The notes beneath the pieces are model-generated. The model worked only from the letters and a program-made list of their open reading frames with translations. It did no database searches and was not told where the DNA came from. A stretch of 34,042 nt of DNA, from positions 16,580 to 50,621 of the forward strand of contig JAADIE010000062.1 of the NCBI GenBank assembly GCA_013151495.1, in the 5' to 3' direction. The translations under genes were made by a program, and so were the position numbers. Positions 1 through 8,868 of this stretch are shown one piece after another. Numbering within the stretch: the stretch's first letter is position 1; each line of letters begins with the position of its first letter. This DNA is from Nitrospirota bacterium (GTDB lineage: Bacteria; Nitrospirota; Thermodesulfovibrionia; Thermodesulfovibrionales; JdFR-85).

Positions 1-87
1 AACCTTTCGGACATTGTGTATTTTCTGCTTCTAAACATACTGTTTTTACTGCTTGCCACTTATCAGCTTGAAAGGGGCAGAAAATGA
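1..87 (+). CDS. C-terminal end of an ABC-2 type permease (partial)
   Basis: Only the last 28 codons are present, reading from base 1 to the TGA at 85-87. They encode a hydrophobic segment (FLLLNILFLLLATYQ) followed by a short basic tail (LERGRK), as expected for the last membrane helix of an ABC-2 family permease. The stop overlaps the ATG of the next gene (ATGA, 84-87), so the two are translationally coupled. GldG-like auxiliary proteins are usually encoded directly after a GldF/ABC-2 permease, and that context is the main reason for this call. The 5' end lies outside the window. Confidence 0.6.
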   Translation, partial: NLSDIVYFLLLNILFLLLATYQLERGRK

Positions 88-1595
88 AAAAGACAACCGA
101 AAGGATAATAAACATTGCCTCCATGGTTTTGATACTTGTGTTTGGTACCCTTTTAGCTGAAAGATATGGCCTCAGGCTTGACCTTACTGCTGAAAAACTT
201 TACACCCTCAGTCCTGCTACACAGAGATTGCTTGAGTCTCTGGATGAAAATATCAATGTAAAGGTCTTCTTTTCAAAGGATATGCCCTATCCCTACAACA
301 CTCAGCGCCGTTATATAATAGACACCCTTAAAGACTACTCCAGGCTTTCCGGAGGAAAGATACTGCTTGATATCGTAAATCCCAAGGACCAGCTCAGGTT
401 TGAGGAAGAAGCGCGCATTTACGGCATTCCACCGGTACAGATGAACGCCATTGAAAACAACCAGATCCAGATAAAAAGGGTATATATGGGAGTGGCCTTC
501 ATAAAGGGCGACAGGATAGAAACAATACCTGTAATTGCCGATGTAAGACAGCTTGAGTATCAGATAACATCAACCATAAAAAATCTACTGAGGGAAACCA
601 AAAAGACCATAGGCTTTCTTAAAGGAAACCAGGAAAAACCACTTCATGCACTGAAGGAGTATCTGAAGAAACAGTACGAGGTAAAGGATGTATCGCCCAG
701 GGCTGAGGATCTAAAAGACCTTGACCTTCTGGTAGTCGCGGGACCCAAAACAAAACTCAAGGATGAGGAACTCAGGGCAATAGATCAGTATGTTGTCAAG
801 GGAGGTAAGGCCCTGTTTCTCATAGACAGAGTGGATGCCAATCCCCAGTATGGCTTTGGCAGGGAAATAAAAACCGGCATTGAGGACCTGTTAAAGCACT
901 ACGGGGTAGAGATAAGGCCAGCACTGGTTTATGACCTGTCGGCAGGGATGATTAATGTCAGCGAAAGACGAGGTGGTTTTGTGTTTACGACTATTGTTCC
1001 ATATCCATTCTTTCCAAAGATTATCAATCTTAATCACGAAAGTATCATAACCCGTGACCTTGAGACCATCACCCTTGCCTTTGCCTCACCAATAGAGATT
1101 AACAAAAAAGATGCTCAGTTACAGGTTGAATGGCTTGCCAAGACAACAGACAGATCAGGCATCCTGGAAAAACCCTTCTACATTGCAATTGACAGAAAGT
1201 TCAACAGGGATGAGTTCTCAGGACCACCTTCAACGGTGGCTGTGCTGGTTCAGGGCAGGATTACCTCCATGTATGCAGATTCCAGGGAAAAGGATCTGGT
1301 AAAGGAGGGTGAAAGCAGATTCATAGTGGTCTCAGACAGTGACTTTGCCTCTGACGAGATGATTGATGCCCCTGGAAATGTCCAGTTTGTGGTTAATGCT
1401 ATTGACTGGCTTGCAGAGGACGACACCCTTATATCTATCAGATCAAAACAGGTACAGGCCCGACCAATAAAACAACTCTCACCTGGCACACAGAGGGTTT
1501 TAAAATACACCATCATTCTATTACCTGCATTTCTGTCGGTGGTTTTTGCTGCCCTTGTATGGGTATACAGAAAGTCAAGGAGGGCAAGGTTATGA
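84..1595 (+). CDS. GldG-family ABC transporter auxiliary protein
   Basis: A 503-residue protein with one membrane anchor near the N terminus (about residues 10-27), a large extracytoplasmic region, and a second membrane helix near the C terminus (about 475-495) ending in a basic tail. This is the layout of the ABC_transp_aux/GldG family, whose members accompany an ABC-2 permease and ATPase. The GldG name comes from gliding motility, but most non-Bacteroidetes members have no proven role. The stretch following residue 173 (TIGFLKGN, later DLLVVAGPK and GGKALFLID) matches the family's degenerate Rossmann-like domain. The ATG overlaps the permease stop and the TGA overlaps the next ATG, so this is an operon. 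The transported substrate cannot be told from sequence. Confidence 0.85.
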   Translation: MKKTTERIINIASMVLILVFGTLLAERYGLRLDLTAEKLYTLSPATQRLLESLDENINVKVFFSKDMPYPYNTQRRYIIDTLKDYSRLSGGKILLDIVNPKDQLRFEEEARIYGIPPVQMNAIENNQIQIKRVYMGVAFIKGDRIETIPVIADVRQLEYQITSTIKNLLRETKKTIGFLKGNQEKPLHALKEYLKKQYEVKDVSPRAEDLKDLDLLVVAGPKTKLKDEELRAIDQYVVKGGKALFLIDRVDANPQYGFGREIKTGIEDLLKHYGVEIRPALVYDLSAGMINVSERRGGFVFTTIVPYPFFPKIINLNHESIITRDLETITLAFASPIEINKKDAQLQVEWLAKTTDRSGILEKPFYIAIDRKFNRDEFSGPPSTVAVLVQGRITSMYADSREKDLVKEGESRFIVVSDSDFASDEMIDAPGNVQFVVNAIDWLAEDDTLISIRSKQVQARPIKQLSPGTQRVLKYTIILLPAFLSVVFAALVWVYRKSRRARL

Positions 1596-2449
1596 AGAGA
1601 TACCTCCTGCCCGTAATAGCAGTGATACTAATGGTTTTGTACTTTCTTCCATATCTGAGTTGGAAAAACAAAAAGACTTTACATCTTATTAGCCTTAAAC
1701 CAGATGAGATAAACAGTATTGTGATAAAAAAGGAGGGCACCGAATACGAGTTCAGAAAAGAAAACACCCACTGGAAGATGCTAAAGCCTATAAAATGGAA
1801 GGCTGATGAAGAAAAGATAAAAAGGCTGCTTGAGGCCCTGAGGGAGACTATATTGGAAACCCCTGTCTCTGATAAGGATTACCAGAAATTCAATATTAAA
1901 GATGATGGTAATTTTATTCAGGTATCAAATGGTCAGACAACCCAGACGGTTTTTATAGGTAAAAGAGGCGCAAGATACTCCCTGATTTATGTAAAACCTG
2001 AAAAGGACAAGAGGGTATACCTCGTCAGGGCACGCTTTGCCGACAGATTGCCTGCGGGCGAGAACGACTTCAGAGACCGGAGCATATTCAAGACCGATCC
2101 AGCCAGGATTAAGGCAGTCTTCTGGAAGGAGGGGGACAAAACCTACTCTCTGGTACGCCGAGAAGATGGCTGGTATGGTGGCAAAACCAGAGGAAAGGAA
2201 AACACTAAAGTTGATAGCAAAAAGGTAAAGGAGTATATAGACAGGGTTTCAGACATCGAGGCTACCGGGTTTTTAAAGGACGATAAGCTGCCCGAAAATG
2301 CAAAAAAGATCGGCTTTATAATTATAACCGCTGACAGAGAAACTACAATCGAGCTTTACAAAAAAGAAAATGATTTCTTTTTGTTTAATTCAGGACAAGC
2401 TTTCCGAATTACCTCTTTTGTTAAAGACAGGCTTTTCAGGGAATTGTAA
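1592..2449 (+). CDS. DUF4340 domain protein
   Basis: A 285-residue protein starting with MKRYLLPVIAVILMVLYF, a single membrane anchor or uncleaved signal, followed by a predominantly beta, charged extracytoplasmic region. DUF4340 proteins are typically encoded right after GldG-like proteins, and the DUF4340 pattern (short hydrophobic N terminus, then repeated beta units with W-K motifs such as HWKMLKPIKW) is visible. I chose ATG 1592 rather than the in-frame ATG at 1559: 1592 has the AAGGAGGG ribosome site just upstream and overlaps the gldG stop in an ATGA junction. It is the last gene of the operon. The molecular function of the family is unknown; it probably works with the ABC complex. Confidence 0.8.
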   Translation: MKRYLLPVIAVILMVLYFLPYLSWKNKKTLHLISLKPDEINSIVIKKEGTEYEFRKENTHWKMLKPIKWKADEEKIKRLLEALRETILETPVSDKDYQKFNIKDDGNFIQVSNGQTTQTVFIGKRGARYSLIYVKPEKDKRVYLVRARFADRLPAGENDFRDRSIFKTDPARIKAVFWKEGDKTYSLVRREDGWYGGKTRGKENTKVDSKKVKEYIDRVSDIEATGFLKDDKLPENAKKIGFIIITADRETTIELYKKENDFFLFNSGQAFRITSFVKDRLFREL

Positions 2450-2552
2450 CTTTTATTTTTTATTTTTTTATGATATACTATCAAACATAAAAAACCCATT
2501 TGAGGGGGTTAGTCTTGATAAAGAAAAAACTATATGATGGGAGGGACTATTA

Positions 2553-2843
2553 ATGCAGAAAGGGGTGGAGAGGCGGAAAAGTCCTCGTAACACATTTATT
2601 ACCACAATCGACTTTCTTATTGCTTCAGAAGCCTCTGGCAATGAAGAAAAGCAATTGCAGAGGGGAATTACCATTAATATCAGTAATTCCGGAATGTGTC
2701 TTTATGTATTTAATCCAGTGCAGGAAGGCGAAGAGATCCAGCTTTATTCAAACACCATTGATCCACCCTGCCGTTCTGCAAAGATCAAGTGGGTAAAAAG
2801 GGTAACTAAAGATGTATACAAAGTCGGGATAAATTGTAACTGA
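2553..2843 (+). CDS. PilZ domain protein
   Basis: A 96-residue single-domain protein. The N-terminal RRKSPR (residues 7-12) fits the PilZ RxxxR arginine motif, and NISNSGM (about residues 42-48) fits the second motif (D/N)xSxxG; together these bind cyclic di-GMP in the family. The end of the protein (KVGINC) is the usual last strand of the barrel. A good ribosome site (GGGAGGG) precedes the ATG. It is monocistronic and convergent with trpB2, with a bidirectional terminator between. An HD-GYP regulator, whose family degrades c-di-GMP, lies 2.6 kb downstream, so a c-di-GMP circuit is plausible, though nothing here links the two directly. Confidence 0.85.
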   Translation: MQKGVERRKSPRNTFITTIDFLIASEASGNEEKQLQRGITINISNSGMCLYVFNPVQEGEEIQLYSNTIDPPCRSAKIKWVKRVTKDVYKVGINCN

Positions 2844-2877
2844 ACTTTTGTTATTTATCAAAAAAATTACAATGAAT

Positions 2878-2905
2878 AAAAAGGGGCTCTGATGAGCCCC
2901 TTTTT
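2878..2905. terminator. Bidirectional rho-independent terminator
   Basis: Stem GGGGCTC / GAGCCCC (2883-2889 and 2894-2900) with loop TGAT, flanked by A5 on the left and T5 on the right. It therefore acts in both directions, between the convergent PilZ gene and trpB2. Confidence 0.92.
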
Positions 2906-2908
2906 GTT

Positions 2909-4258
2909 TTATATCTGTGGAAGCCTGGAAAGGGCCTCTTTTATCTTTTCCTCTGGATATTCATAGTCAACCAGTTTACCTTCCAGATAATCAGCATAGG
3001 CCTGGAGATCAAGGTAGCCGTGGCCGCTTAGATTGAATAGAATGGTCTCCTCCTTACCCTCTTCCTTACATCTTAATGCCTCATCTATTGCTGCCTTAAC
3101 CGCATGGGAACTCTCCGGGGCTGGAATAATTCCCTCTGAGCGGGCAAATTGAAGGGCAGCCTCGAACACTGCTGTTTGTGGATAGGCCTTTGCCTCTATA
3201 AGGCCATCATGATATAGTTGACATACCAGTGGGGCATCTGCATGATACCTGAGTCCGCCAGCATGAATCCCCGGTGGTACAAAATCGTGCCCCAGGGTGT
3301 ACATCATAAGAAGCGGCGTCAAACCTGCTGTATCTCCAAAGTCATACCTGAACTCTCCTTTAGTAAGGGTTGGGCATGAGGCTGGCTCAACTGCTATTAC
3401 CCTTAACTGTTTGCCATTAATCTTGTCCTGCAGGAACGGAAAGCTCAGACCTGCCAGATTGCTGCCACCACCGCAACAACCCACTATTACATCAGGATAA
3501 TCCCCTATCAACTCCATCTGTTTTTTGGCCTCGAGTCCGATAACGGTCTGGTGTAAAAGCACATGGTTCAGCACCGAACCAAGGGCATAGTTGGTATCAG
3601 AATGGGTTGCAGCATCCTCTACTGCCTCTGATATGGCAATTCCCAGACTCCCCGGGTTATCAGGGTCGGCCTCAAGGATCTTTCTTCCAGCCTCGGTTTT
3701 GTCTGTGGGGCTTGCAAAGACCTCTGCGCCCCAGGTCTCCATGGCAATTCTTCTGTAGGGTTTCTGATTGTAACTTACCTTGACCATATAAACTGTAACA
3801 TCTATACCAAAGAGGCTTCCAGCAAGGGCCATGGCAGAGCCCCATTGACCAGCTCCAGTTTCAGTGGCAATACGCTTTACACCGGCCTGTTTGTTATAGT
3901 AGGCCTGAGGCACCGATGTGTTTGGCTTGTGACTTCCTGCCGGGCTAACCCCTTCGTATTTATAGTAGATCTTTGCAGGAGTGCCAAGGGCCTCCTCAAG
4001 CCTGTGTGCCCTGTACATGGGAGAAGGTCTCCACAGGGTATAGATCTTCAGTACATCTTCTGGAATATCGATCCATCTCTGGTCAGAGACCTCCTGCTCT
4101 ATAAGAGCCATAGGAAATATGGGTGAAAGATCATCTGGACCCACGGGTTGTTTGGTGGCCGGATGAAGTGGAGGTGCCGGTTTGTTCGGCATATCAGCCA
4201 TAATGTTGTACCACTGTTTGGGAATCTCGCTGTCAGGCAATATTATCTTTGTTTGCAT
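2909..4258 (-). CDS. trpB2: TrpB2-type tryptophan synthase beta chain
   Basis: A 449-residue PLP enzyme of the long TrpB-like family (COG1350), which makes tryptophan from indole and serine and usually works without TrpA. The PLP lysine is K111 in GSHKPNTS, the HKPN form typical of TrpB2, in contrast to HKINN in canonical TrpB. The glycine-rich phosphate loop CCGGGSN and the ending SGHGYLDL also fit. The length agrees with TrpB2 (about 430-450), which carries extra N-terminal residues. The start has a strong ribosome site (AAGGAGG) six to seven bases upstream. It is monocistronic, with a canonical trpB about 3.3 kb away; no trpA lies in the window. It may salvage indole. Confidence 0.93.
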   Translation of the reverse strand: MQTKIILPDSEIPKQWYNIMADMPNKPAPPLHPATKQPVGPDDLSPIFPMALIEQEVSDQRWIDIPEDVLKIYTLWRPSPMYRAHRLEEALGTPAKIYYKYEGVSPAGSHKPNTSVPQAYYNKQAGVKRIATETGAGQWGSAMALAGSLFGIDVTVYMVKVSYNQKPYRRIAMETWGAEVFASPTDKTEAGRKILEADPDNPGSLGIAISEAVEDAATHSDTNYALGSVLNHVLLHQTVIGLEAKKQMELIGDYPDVIVGCCGGGSNLAGLSFPFLQDKINGKQLRVIAVEPASCPTLTKGEFRYDFGDTAGLTPLLMMYTLGHDFVPPGIHAGGLRYHADAPLVCQLYHDGLIEAKAYPQTAVFEAALQFARSEGIIPAPESSHAVKAAIDEALRCKEEGKEETILFNLSGHGYLDLQAYADYLEGKLVDYEYPEEKIKEALSRLPQI

Positions 4259-4291
4259 ACCTCGCCTCCTTCTAAAAAAATTGGTTCATTA

Positions 4292-4321
4292 ATCATAGCA
4301 TTGTGGTTTTTTATTGTTCAA
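4292..4321 (-). promoter_or_regulatory. trpB2 promoter
   Basis: On the minus strand, TTGAAC (4321-4316) and TATGAT (4297-4292) are separated by 18 nt, placing transcription start near 4285 and giving a leader of about 27 nt with the AAGGAGG ribosome site. Its -35 box overlaps the -35 of the opposing promoter. Confidence 0.55.
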
Positions 4322-4344
4322 CACATGGGCAAACCAATTATAAT
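4314..4344 (+). promoter_or_regulatory. Promoter of the TtuB-TtuA-like fusion gene (leaderless)
   Basis: TTGTTC (4314-4319) and a perfect TATAAT (4339-4344), spacer 19 nt. The ATG at 4352 begins 7 nt after the -10 box, so the transcript would start at or next to the start codon. No ribosome site precedes that ATG. Confidence 0.5.
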
Positions 4345-4351
4345 AGATTGT

Positions 4352-5467
4352 ATGATTAGAGTTGTTGAGAGAAACGGTAAAGAACACCTTATAGAAGGGC
4401 CAAAAGAGGTAAGGGCAATCCTCAGAAAGCTAAATATTCTGGAAAATACCGTGCTTGTCGTAAAAGGGGATGAGCTGCTTACCCCTGACAGAATGGTAGA
4501 AGACGGGGCAACCATCGAGCTTATCCCTGTAATCAGCGGTGGAATGAAATGCAGGGTTTGTGGCCAAACAGCGGTTATTGCCATACCAAGACATAATGCT
4601 GCCTTCTGTAAAGATCACTTTCTTGAGTTTTTCAAGAATCAGGTCACGCGGGCTATCAAGGAACATGGTATGTTCAGAAAAAAAGACCGCATACTGGTAT
4701 GTGTATCAGGTGGAAAGGACAGCCTTGTACTATGGTATGTTCTGACCGAGCTTGGATACAACACCACCGGATTGTACATCAACCTTGGAATAAATGACTA
4801 CTCAACCACTTCAAAGCAAAAGGCCCTCAAGGCCTCAGAGGCCCTGAAAAGAGAGCTCATTATAAAAGAGTTCCACCTCGAGTATGGTTCAATAAAGGCA
4901 GTTGCGCGCCGTGGTGGCAGGTCCGACTGCTCTGCCTGCGGCACGGTTAAAAGACACTACTTCAATAAGGTAGCCATTGATGAGGGCTTTGATGTGGTGG
5001 CAACCGGGCATAATCTTGACGATGAGGCAGCAAGACTGCTTGGTAATCTTCTGAGGTGGCAGTGGGAGTACCTTGGCAGGGTTACACCTGTGCTGGAAGA
5101 GGCCAGGGGACTTAAAAAGAAGGTTAAGCCCCTTTGCAGGCTCACCGAACATGAGATAGCCACATATGCCTTCCTCAAGGGAATAGATTATATTGTAGAG
5201 GAATGCCCAATGAGCCGCCATTCAACATCGCTACTTTATAAAGAGGCCCTCAACCGGATTGAACTTCAAAGCCCTGGCACCAAGCACTACTTCTATCAGG
5301 AGTATCTACGCACTGGCAGAAAGGTATTTCAGGACCGATTGGGAACACCGGTAGGTGTATGCTCAAGCTGTGGAATGCCAACCACTGAAAGGGAATGCTC
5401 CTTTTGTAGACTTATCAGCAGATATCTTGATTCAGTAAAACGACCTGCAGCTACTGGTTCTCAGTAA
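4352..5467 (+). CDS. ThiS/MoaD-like sulfur carrier fused to TtuA-type tRNA 2-thiolation enzyme
   Basis: A 371-residue protein with two parts. Residues 1-64 form a small ubiquitin-like sulfur carrier ending in VISGG (G63-G64). Residue 65 is a methionine that begins a complete TtuA/TIGR00269 ATPase: N-terminal zinc site CRVCG...C..H, PP-loop VSGGKDS, the DCSACG and EECP cysteines expected to hold the [4Fe-4S] cluster, and C-terminal zinc site CSSCG...CSFC. In Thermus, TtuA makes 2-thioribothymidine at tRNA position 54 using the separate carrier TtuB; here both are in one reading frame without a stop. I chose ATG 4352 because it gives a standard ThiS start and sits just after the TATAAT; the frame is open back to 4148, and ATG 4325 is another candidate. 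The 3' end overlaps the convergent HD-GYP gene by 17 bp. Confidence 0.85.
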   Translation: MIRVVERNGKEHLIEGPKEVRAILRKLNILENTVLVVKGDELLTPDRMVEDGATIELIPVISGGMKCRVCGQTAVIAIPRHNAAFCKDHFLEFFKNQVTRAIKEHGMFRKKDRILVCVSGGKDSLVLWYVLTELGYNTTGLYINLGINDYSTTSKQKALKASEALKRELIIKEFHLEYGSIKAVARRGGRSDCSACGTVKRHYFNKVAIDEGFDVVATGHNLDDEAARLLGNLLRWQWEYLGRVTPVLEEARGLKKKVKPLCRLTEHEIATYAFLKGIDYIVEECPMSRHSTSLLYKEALNRIELQSPGTKHYFYQEYLRTGRKVFQDRLGTPVGVCSSCGMPTTERECSFCRLISRYLDSVKRPAATGSQ

Positions 5468-6539
5468 AAATCCTGTCAAAATCCTTATGGATCTTTTTGA
5501 AAACATCTAATATCTGGGGATCAAAATGAGTTGGACTCGTTCGTCCATCACCATTGAAAATTATATCAATGGTTTTTTCATGTGAGTATGGCTGTTTGTA
5601 TGGTCGTGAAGACCTCAGGGCATCATACTGGTCCACAAGCATAACGATCCGTCCCTCAAGTGGGATCTCTTCTCCCTTGAGCCCTCTGGGGTATCCTGTA
5701 CCATCCCACTTTTCATGATGAGTAAGAGCTATTGAGGCACCCATCTGTATTACTGGATATATGGAGCCCTGTAAAATCTCGTACCCGATGGTAGTATGTT
5801 TTTTTACGATCTCAAACTCCTCAGGTGTTAACCGCTCAGATTTCAATAAAATACCATCGGGTATACCAATCTTTCCTATATCATGCATTGGGCTTGCCTG
5901 CTGAATGTCTTCAATGAATTCCTCATTAAGTCCCAGTTCTTCTGCAAGACGTTTACAATAAATACTTATTCTGTGAATGTGACTGGCCGTATCTTCATCC
6001 CGGTATTCAGATGCAATAGTAAGTCTCTGTATTATCTCCTTACTGGCACCTTTTACCTTCTGGAGGGCAAGCTGAAGATCCTTTGTTCTTTCAAAAACCA
6101 TCTCCTCAAGCCGCTGATTATACTGTCTGTTTAGTAATACCAGATCGTAGTAATTAATGGCCTTGGTAACCGAGTAAAGTATATATTCTATTTTGAAAGG
6201 TTTTATTATAAAATCATGGGCACCATGTTTGATAGCATTTATTGTCATGTCCATATCAGGATAGGCAGTAAGTAGAATTACCGGGATATCTGGATTCTTT
6301 AATCTCAATCGTCTCAGAAGGGTAAGGCCATCTATCTTTGGCATTATAATATCACTAATAACCAGATGAAATTCATCCTTCGAGAAAATTTCAAGGGCCT
6401 CTTCAGGGTCACCTGTATCAACAACCCCGTAACCAGACTCTTCAAGGGCTGTTACTATAACCTCACGCACTACCGGATCATCGTCAATTACCAGTATACG
6501 GTGTTGTTGCTCCTTGTCCACGATAGTTACATTATACAC
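5451..6539 (-). CDS. Response regulator with HD-GYP phosphodiesterase output domain (RpfG type)
   Basis: Residues about 14-130 form a receiver domain (LVIDDDP, phospho-acceptor D63 in ISDIIMP, then TAYPD and the K of IIKPF). A helical linker leads to an HD-GYP domain ([21 protein letters not shown]) in the C-terminal half. HD-GYP domains hydrolyse cyclic di-GMP, and the catalytic residues are all present. The protein should act in the cytosol on phosphorylation by an unlinked histidine kinase. The longest frame starts at GTG 6539, but a TATAAT lies inside it (6536-6531), so the GTG at 6521, nine bases after that box, may be the true leaderless start (356 aa). The gene is divergent from kdsD. 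Confidence 0.92.
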   Translation of the reverse strand: MYNVTIVDKEQQHRILVIDDDPVVREVIVTALEESGYGVVDTGDPEEALEIFSKDEFHLVISDIIMPKIDGLTLLRRLRLKNPDIPVILLTAYPDMDMTINAIKHGAHDFIIKPFKIEYILYSVTKAINYYDLVLLNRQYNQRLEEMVFERTKDLQLALQKVKGASKEIIQRLTIASEYRDEDTASHIHRISIYCKRLAEELGLNEEFIEDIQQASPMHDIGKIGIPDGILLKSERLTPEEFEIVKKHTTIGYEILQGSIYPVIQMGASIALTHHEKWDGTGYPRGLKGEEIPLEGRIVMLVDQYDALRSSRPYKQPYSHEKTIDIIFNGDGRTSPTHFDPQILDVFKKIHKDFDRIFTENQ

Positions 6540-6560
6540 CTAACCAGTCTTAAATACCAA
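6531..6560 (-). promoter_or_regulatory. Probable promoter of the HD-GYP regulator
   Basis: On the minus strand, TTGGTA (6560-6555), 18-nt spacer and TATAAT (6536-6531). GTG 6521 follows the -10 box by 9 nt. The -10 box falls within the longest possible reading frame, which argues for the later start. Confidence 0.45.
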
Positions 6561-6629
6561 GAAGCTTTAAAGCTAAACGGCTAAGATTCAACATGCTCTA
6601 TTATGCTATCATAATAAACTGATTGGTAT

Positions 6630-7595
6630 ATGGAAGAATTAATTAAAACAGCTAAAAGAGTCCTGAATATCGAGGCCGAGGCAATTAAAACACTTATAGA
6701 GCGTCTTGACGATAGCTTCTTAAAGGCTGTTGATGTAATCTTTAAAAGCACCGGCCGTACAATTGTAACCGGCATGGGAAAATCCGGTATAGTGGGCAAA
6801 AAGATTGCAGCCACTCTTTCGTCAACCGGCACACCTGCTGTGTTTTTACACCCCGCAGAGGCAGCACATGGAGACCTTGGCATGGTAACAAGCAATGATG
6901 TACTACTGGCCATCTCAAACAGTGGTGAGACTGAAGAGGTTATAAAACTGATACCTTTTATAAAAAGGTTTAATGTTTCTCTTATTTCCATGACCCGTCC
7001 TGGCTCAACCCTTGCACAGGCATCTGATGTGGTGCTTGATGTATCTGTTAAGGAGGAGGCCTGCCCACTGGGCATTGTGCCAACGGCCTCGACCACTGCC
7101 TCACTGGCAATGGGTGATGCCCTTGCTGTTGCGCTTTTAGAGAAAAGGGGCTTCAGAGAAGAGGACTTTGCCTTATATCATCCAAATGGATCGCTTGGGA
7201 AAAAGCTGCTTGTGAAGGTTGAGGACCTTATGCATACAGGACACGATGTGCCCATGGTTATGCTTCATACTGTAATGACCGATGCCACTGTTGAGATGTC
7301 TTCAAAGCGTCTTGGAATGACGGTTGTTTGTGATACCAAAGGTAAAATAGCCGGTATTATCACAGATGGTGATCTCCGTAGAGGCATTCAGCGCTGGGGT
7401 GCACGGTTTTTTACCATGAAGGCCGAGGATGTTATGACAAAAAATCCTAAAACCATTGAAAAGGATGTACTTGCTGTGAAGGCCCTCGCGGTAATGGAAC
7501 AGCACTCCATAACATCCCTTATAGTGCCTGATGGTGATAATAGGCCTATAGGGGTTATTCATTTACATGATATACTAAAAAGCGGAATAGTATGA
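6630..7595 (+). CDS. kdsD: D-arabinose-5-phosphate isomerase (KdsD/KpsF)
   Basis: A 321-residue sugar isomerase that converts ribulose 5-phosphate to arabinose 5-phosphate, the first step toward KDO for lipopolysaccharide. Residues about 35-180 form a SIS domain ([36 protein letters not shown]), followed by two CBS domains ([10 protein letters not shown] in the second). Length and order match the KdsD/KpsF family. It points to an LPS-bearing outer membrane. The ATG lacks a clear ribosome site; a possible promoter (TTCAAC 6587-6592, CATAAT 6610-6615) is weak. The stop overlaps the trpB start (ATGA at 7592-7595), an unusual partnership of LPS and tryptophan genes. Confidence 0.95.
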   Translation: MEELIKTAKRVLNIEAEAIKTLIERLDDSFLKAVDVIFKSTGRTIVTGMGKSGIVGKKIAATLSSTGTPAVFLHPAEAAHGDLGMVTSNDVLLAISNSGETEEVIKLIPFIKRFNVSLISMTRPGSTLAQASDVVLDVSVKEEACPLGIVPTASTTASLAMGDALAVALLEKRGFREEDFALYHPNGSLGKKLLVKVEDLMHTGHDVPMVMLHTVMTDATVEMSSKRLGMTVVCDTKGKIAGIITDGDLRRGIQRWGARFFTMKAEDVMTKNPKTIEKDVLAVKALAVMEQHSITSLIVPDGDNRPIGVIHLHDILKSGIV

Positions 7596-8788
7596 AAGGC
7601 TCTAAAAACAAAAGAGGATACTTTGGTCTTTACGGTGGAAGATTTGTGCCCGAGACCCTGATTCCTGCCCTTGAAGAACTACAGCAGGCATTCAGGAGAC
7701 TCTGGCGCGACAGGGCTTTCAGGGCTGAATTTGACTCGCTTCTCAGGGACTATGTTGGCCGTCCAACACCTCTTTATTATGCCAGTCGGTTAACAGAGCA
7801 TCTTGGTGGTGCCAAGATCTATCTGAAGCGTGAGGATCTCACCCATACGGGTGCTCATAAGATAAACAATGCCCTGGGACAGGCCCTTTTAGCAAAGGCC
7901 ATGGGGAAAAAACGTCTTATCGCTGAAACCGGAGCTGGACAACACGGTGTAGCCACTGCTACAGGAGCAGCCCTTGTAGGGCTTGAATGTGAGATATACA
8001 TGGGCTCTGAAGATGTCAGGAGACAGGCCCTTAATGTCTTCAGGATGCAGCTACTTGGTGCCAGGGTTATTGAGGTAAATATCGGATCGAAAACCCTGAA
8101 AGATGCAATTAACGAGGCCCTGCGAGACTGGACCACCAATGTCCGAACCACCCATTATGTGCTGGGCACTGTGTTTGGGCCCCATCCTTATCCAACAATG
8201 GTCAGAGAATTTCAGTCTGTGATAGGCAAAGAGGCAAAACGGCAGATCCTTAAAGCTGAAGGCCGTTTGCCAGACTATCTTATTGCCTGTGTTGGCGGAG
8301 GTAGTAATGCAATGGGGCTTTTTCATGCCTTTCTGAAAGAGGATGTCCAGATGATTGGGGTTGAGGCAGGCGGACTTGGAATACGCTCAGGTAAGCATGC
8401 TGCCAGGTTTGCAGGTGGCTCTGTAGGAGTCTTTCAGGGCTGTAGAAGCTACCTGCTTCAGGACAAAGATGGTAATGTTCTTGGAACCCATTCTGTATCT
8501 GCCGGGCTTGACTATGCCTCTGTTGGCCCTGAACATGCCTTCCTACATGATAAAGGCAGGGTGAAATATACTTATGCCACCGACCGTGAGGCCCTGCGGG
8601 CCTTTGAGATATTGTCGAAGACAGAGGGAATAATTCCTGCCCTTGAATCAGCCCATGCCGTGGCTGAGGCAATAAAACTTGCTCCTAAGCTACCAAAAGA
8701 TAAAATCATAATCGTAAATCTTTCGGGCAGAGGCGACAAGGATGTTCCACAAGTTGCCAGACTTAAGGGTATTAAAGTAGTTCTTTAG
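7592..8788 (+). CDS. trpB: Tryptophan synthase beta chain
   Basis: A 398-residue canonical TrpB. The PLP lysine is K90 in [17 protein letters not shown], the phosphate loop [10 protein letters not shown] and the final NLSGRGDKD are all present, and the length is standard. It condenses indole with serine, normally in an alpha2-beta2 complex with TrpA. The gene is coupled to kdsD by an ATGA overlap, and no trpA or other trp gene is nearby. The window thus holds two TrpB forms, this one and TrpB2 at 2909-4258. Confidence 0.97.
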   Translation: MKGSKNKRGYFGLYGGRFVPETLIPALEELQQAFRRLWRDRAFRAEFDSLLRDYVGRPTPLYYASRLTEHLGGAKIYLKREDLTHTGAHKINNALGQALLAKAMGKKRLIAETGAGQHGVATATGAALVGLECEIYMGSEDVRRQALNVFRMQLLGARVIEVNIGSKTLKDAINEALRDWTTNVRTTHYVLGTVFGPHPYPTMVREFQSVIGKEAKRQILKAEGRLPDYLIACVGGGSNAMGLFHAFLKEDVQMIGVEAGGLGIRSGKHAARFAGGSVGVFQGCRSYLLQDKDGNVLGTHSVSAGLDYASVGPEHAFLHDKGRVKYTYATDREALRAFEILSKTEGIIPALESAHAVAEAIKLAPKLPKDKIIIVNLSGRGDKDVPQVARLKGIKVVL

Positions 8789-8819
8789 AAGCCTTCCATT
8801 ATTGACTGTCGTATATTTA

Positions 8820-8848
8820 TTGACAATTTCAGTCCTTTGAGTTAAAGT
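8820..8848 (+). promoter_or_regulatory. Promoter of the ClC-cbiA operon
   Basis: A perfect TTGACA (8820-8825), 17-nt spacer and TAAAGT (8843-8848). A short leader of about 14 nt contains GAGG (8855-8858), ten bases before ATG 8869. Confidence 0.55.
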
Positions 8849-8868
8849 GATGTTGAGGTATTCTGTAT

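Noticed and set aside
2487-2512. AACCC...GGGTT inverted repeat as a terminator after the DUF4340 gene
   Set aside because: The stem is five base pairs with an 8-nt loop and no T-run after it; the T-rich stretch lies before it.
4148-4351. Longer N-terminal extension of the TtuB-TtuA fusion starting at 4148
   Set aside because: It lies over the trpB2 coding start and the divergent promoter region, and has no ribosome site; its residues do not resemble a sulfur carrier.
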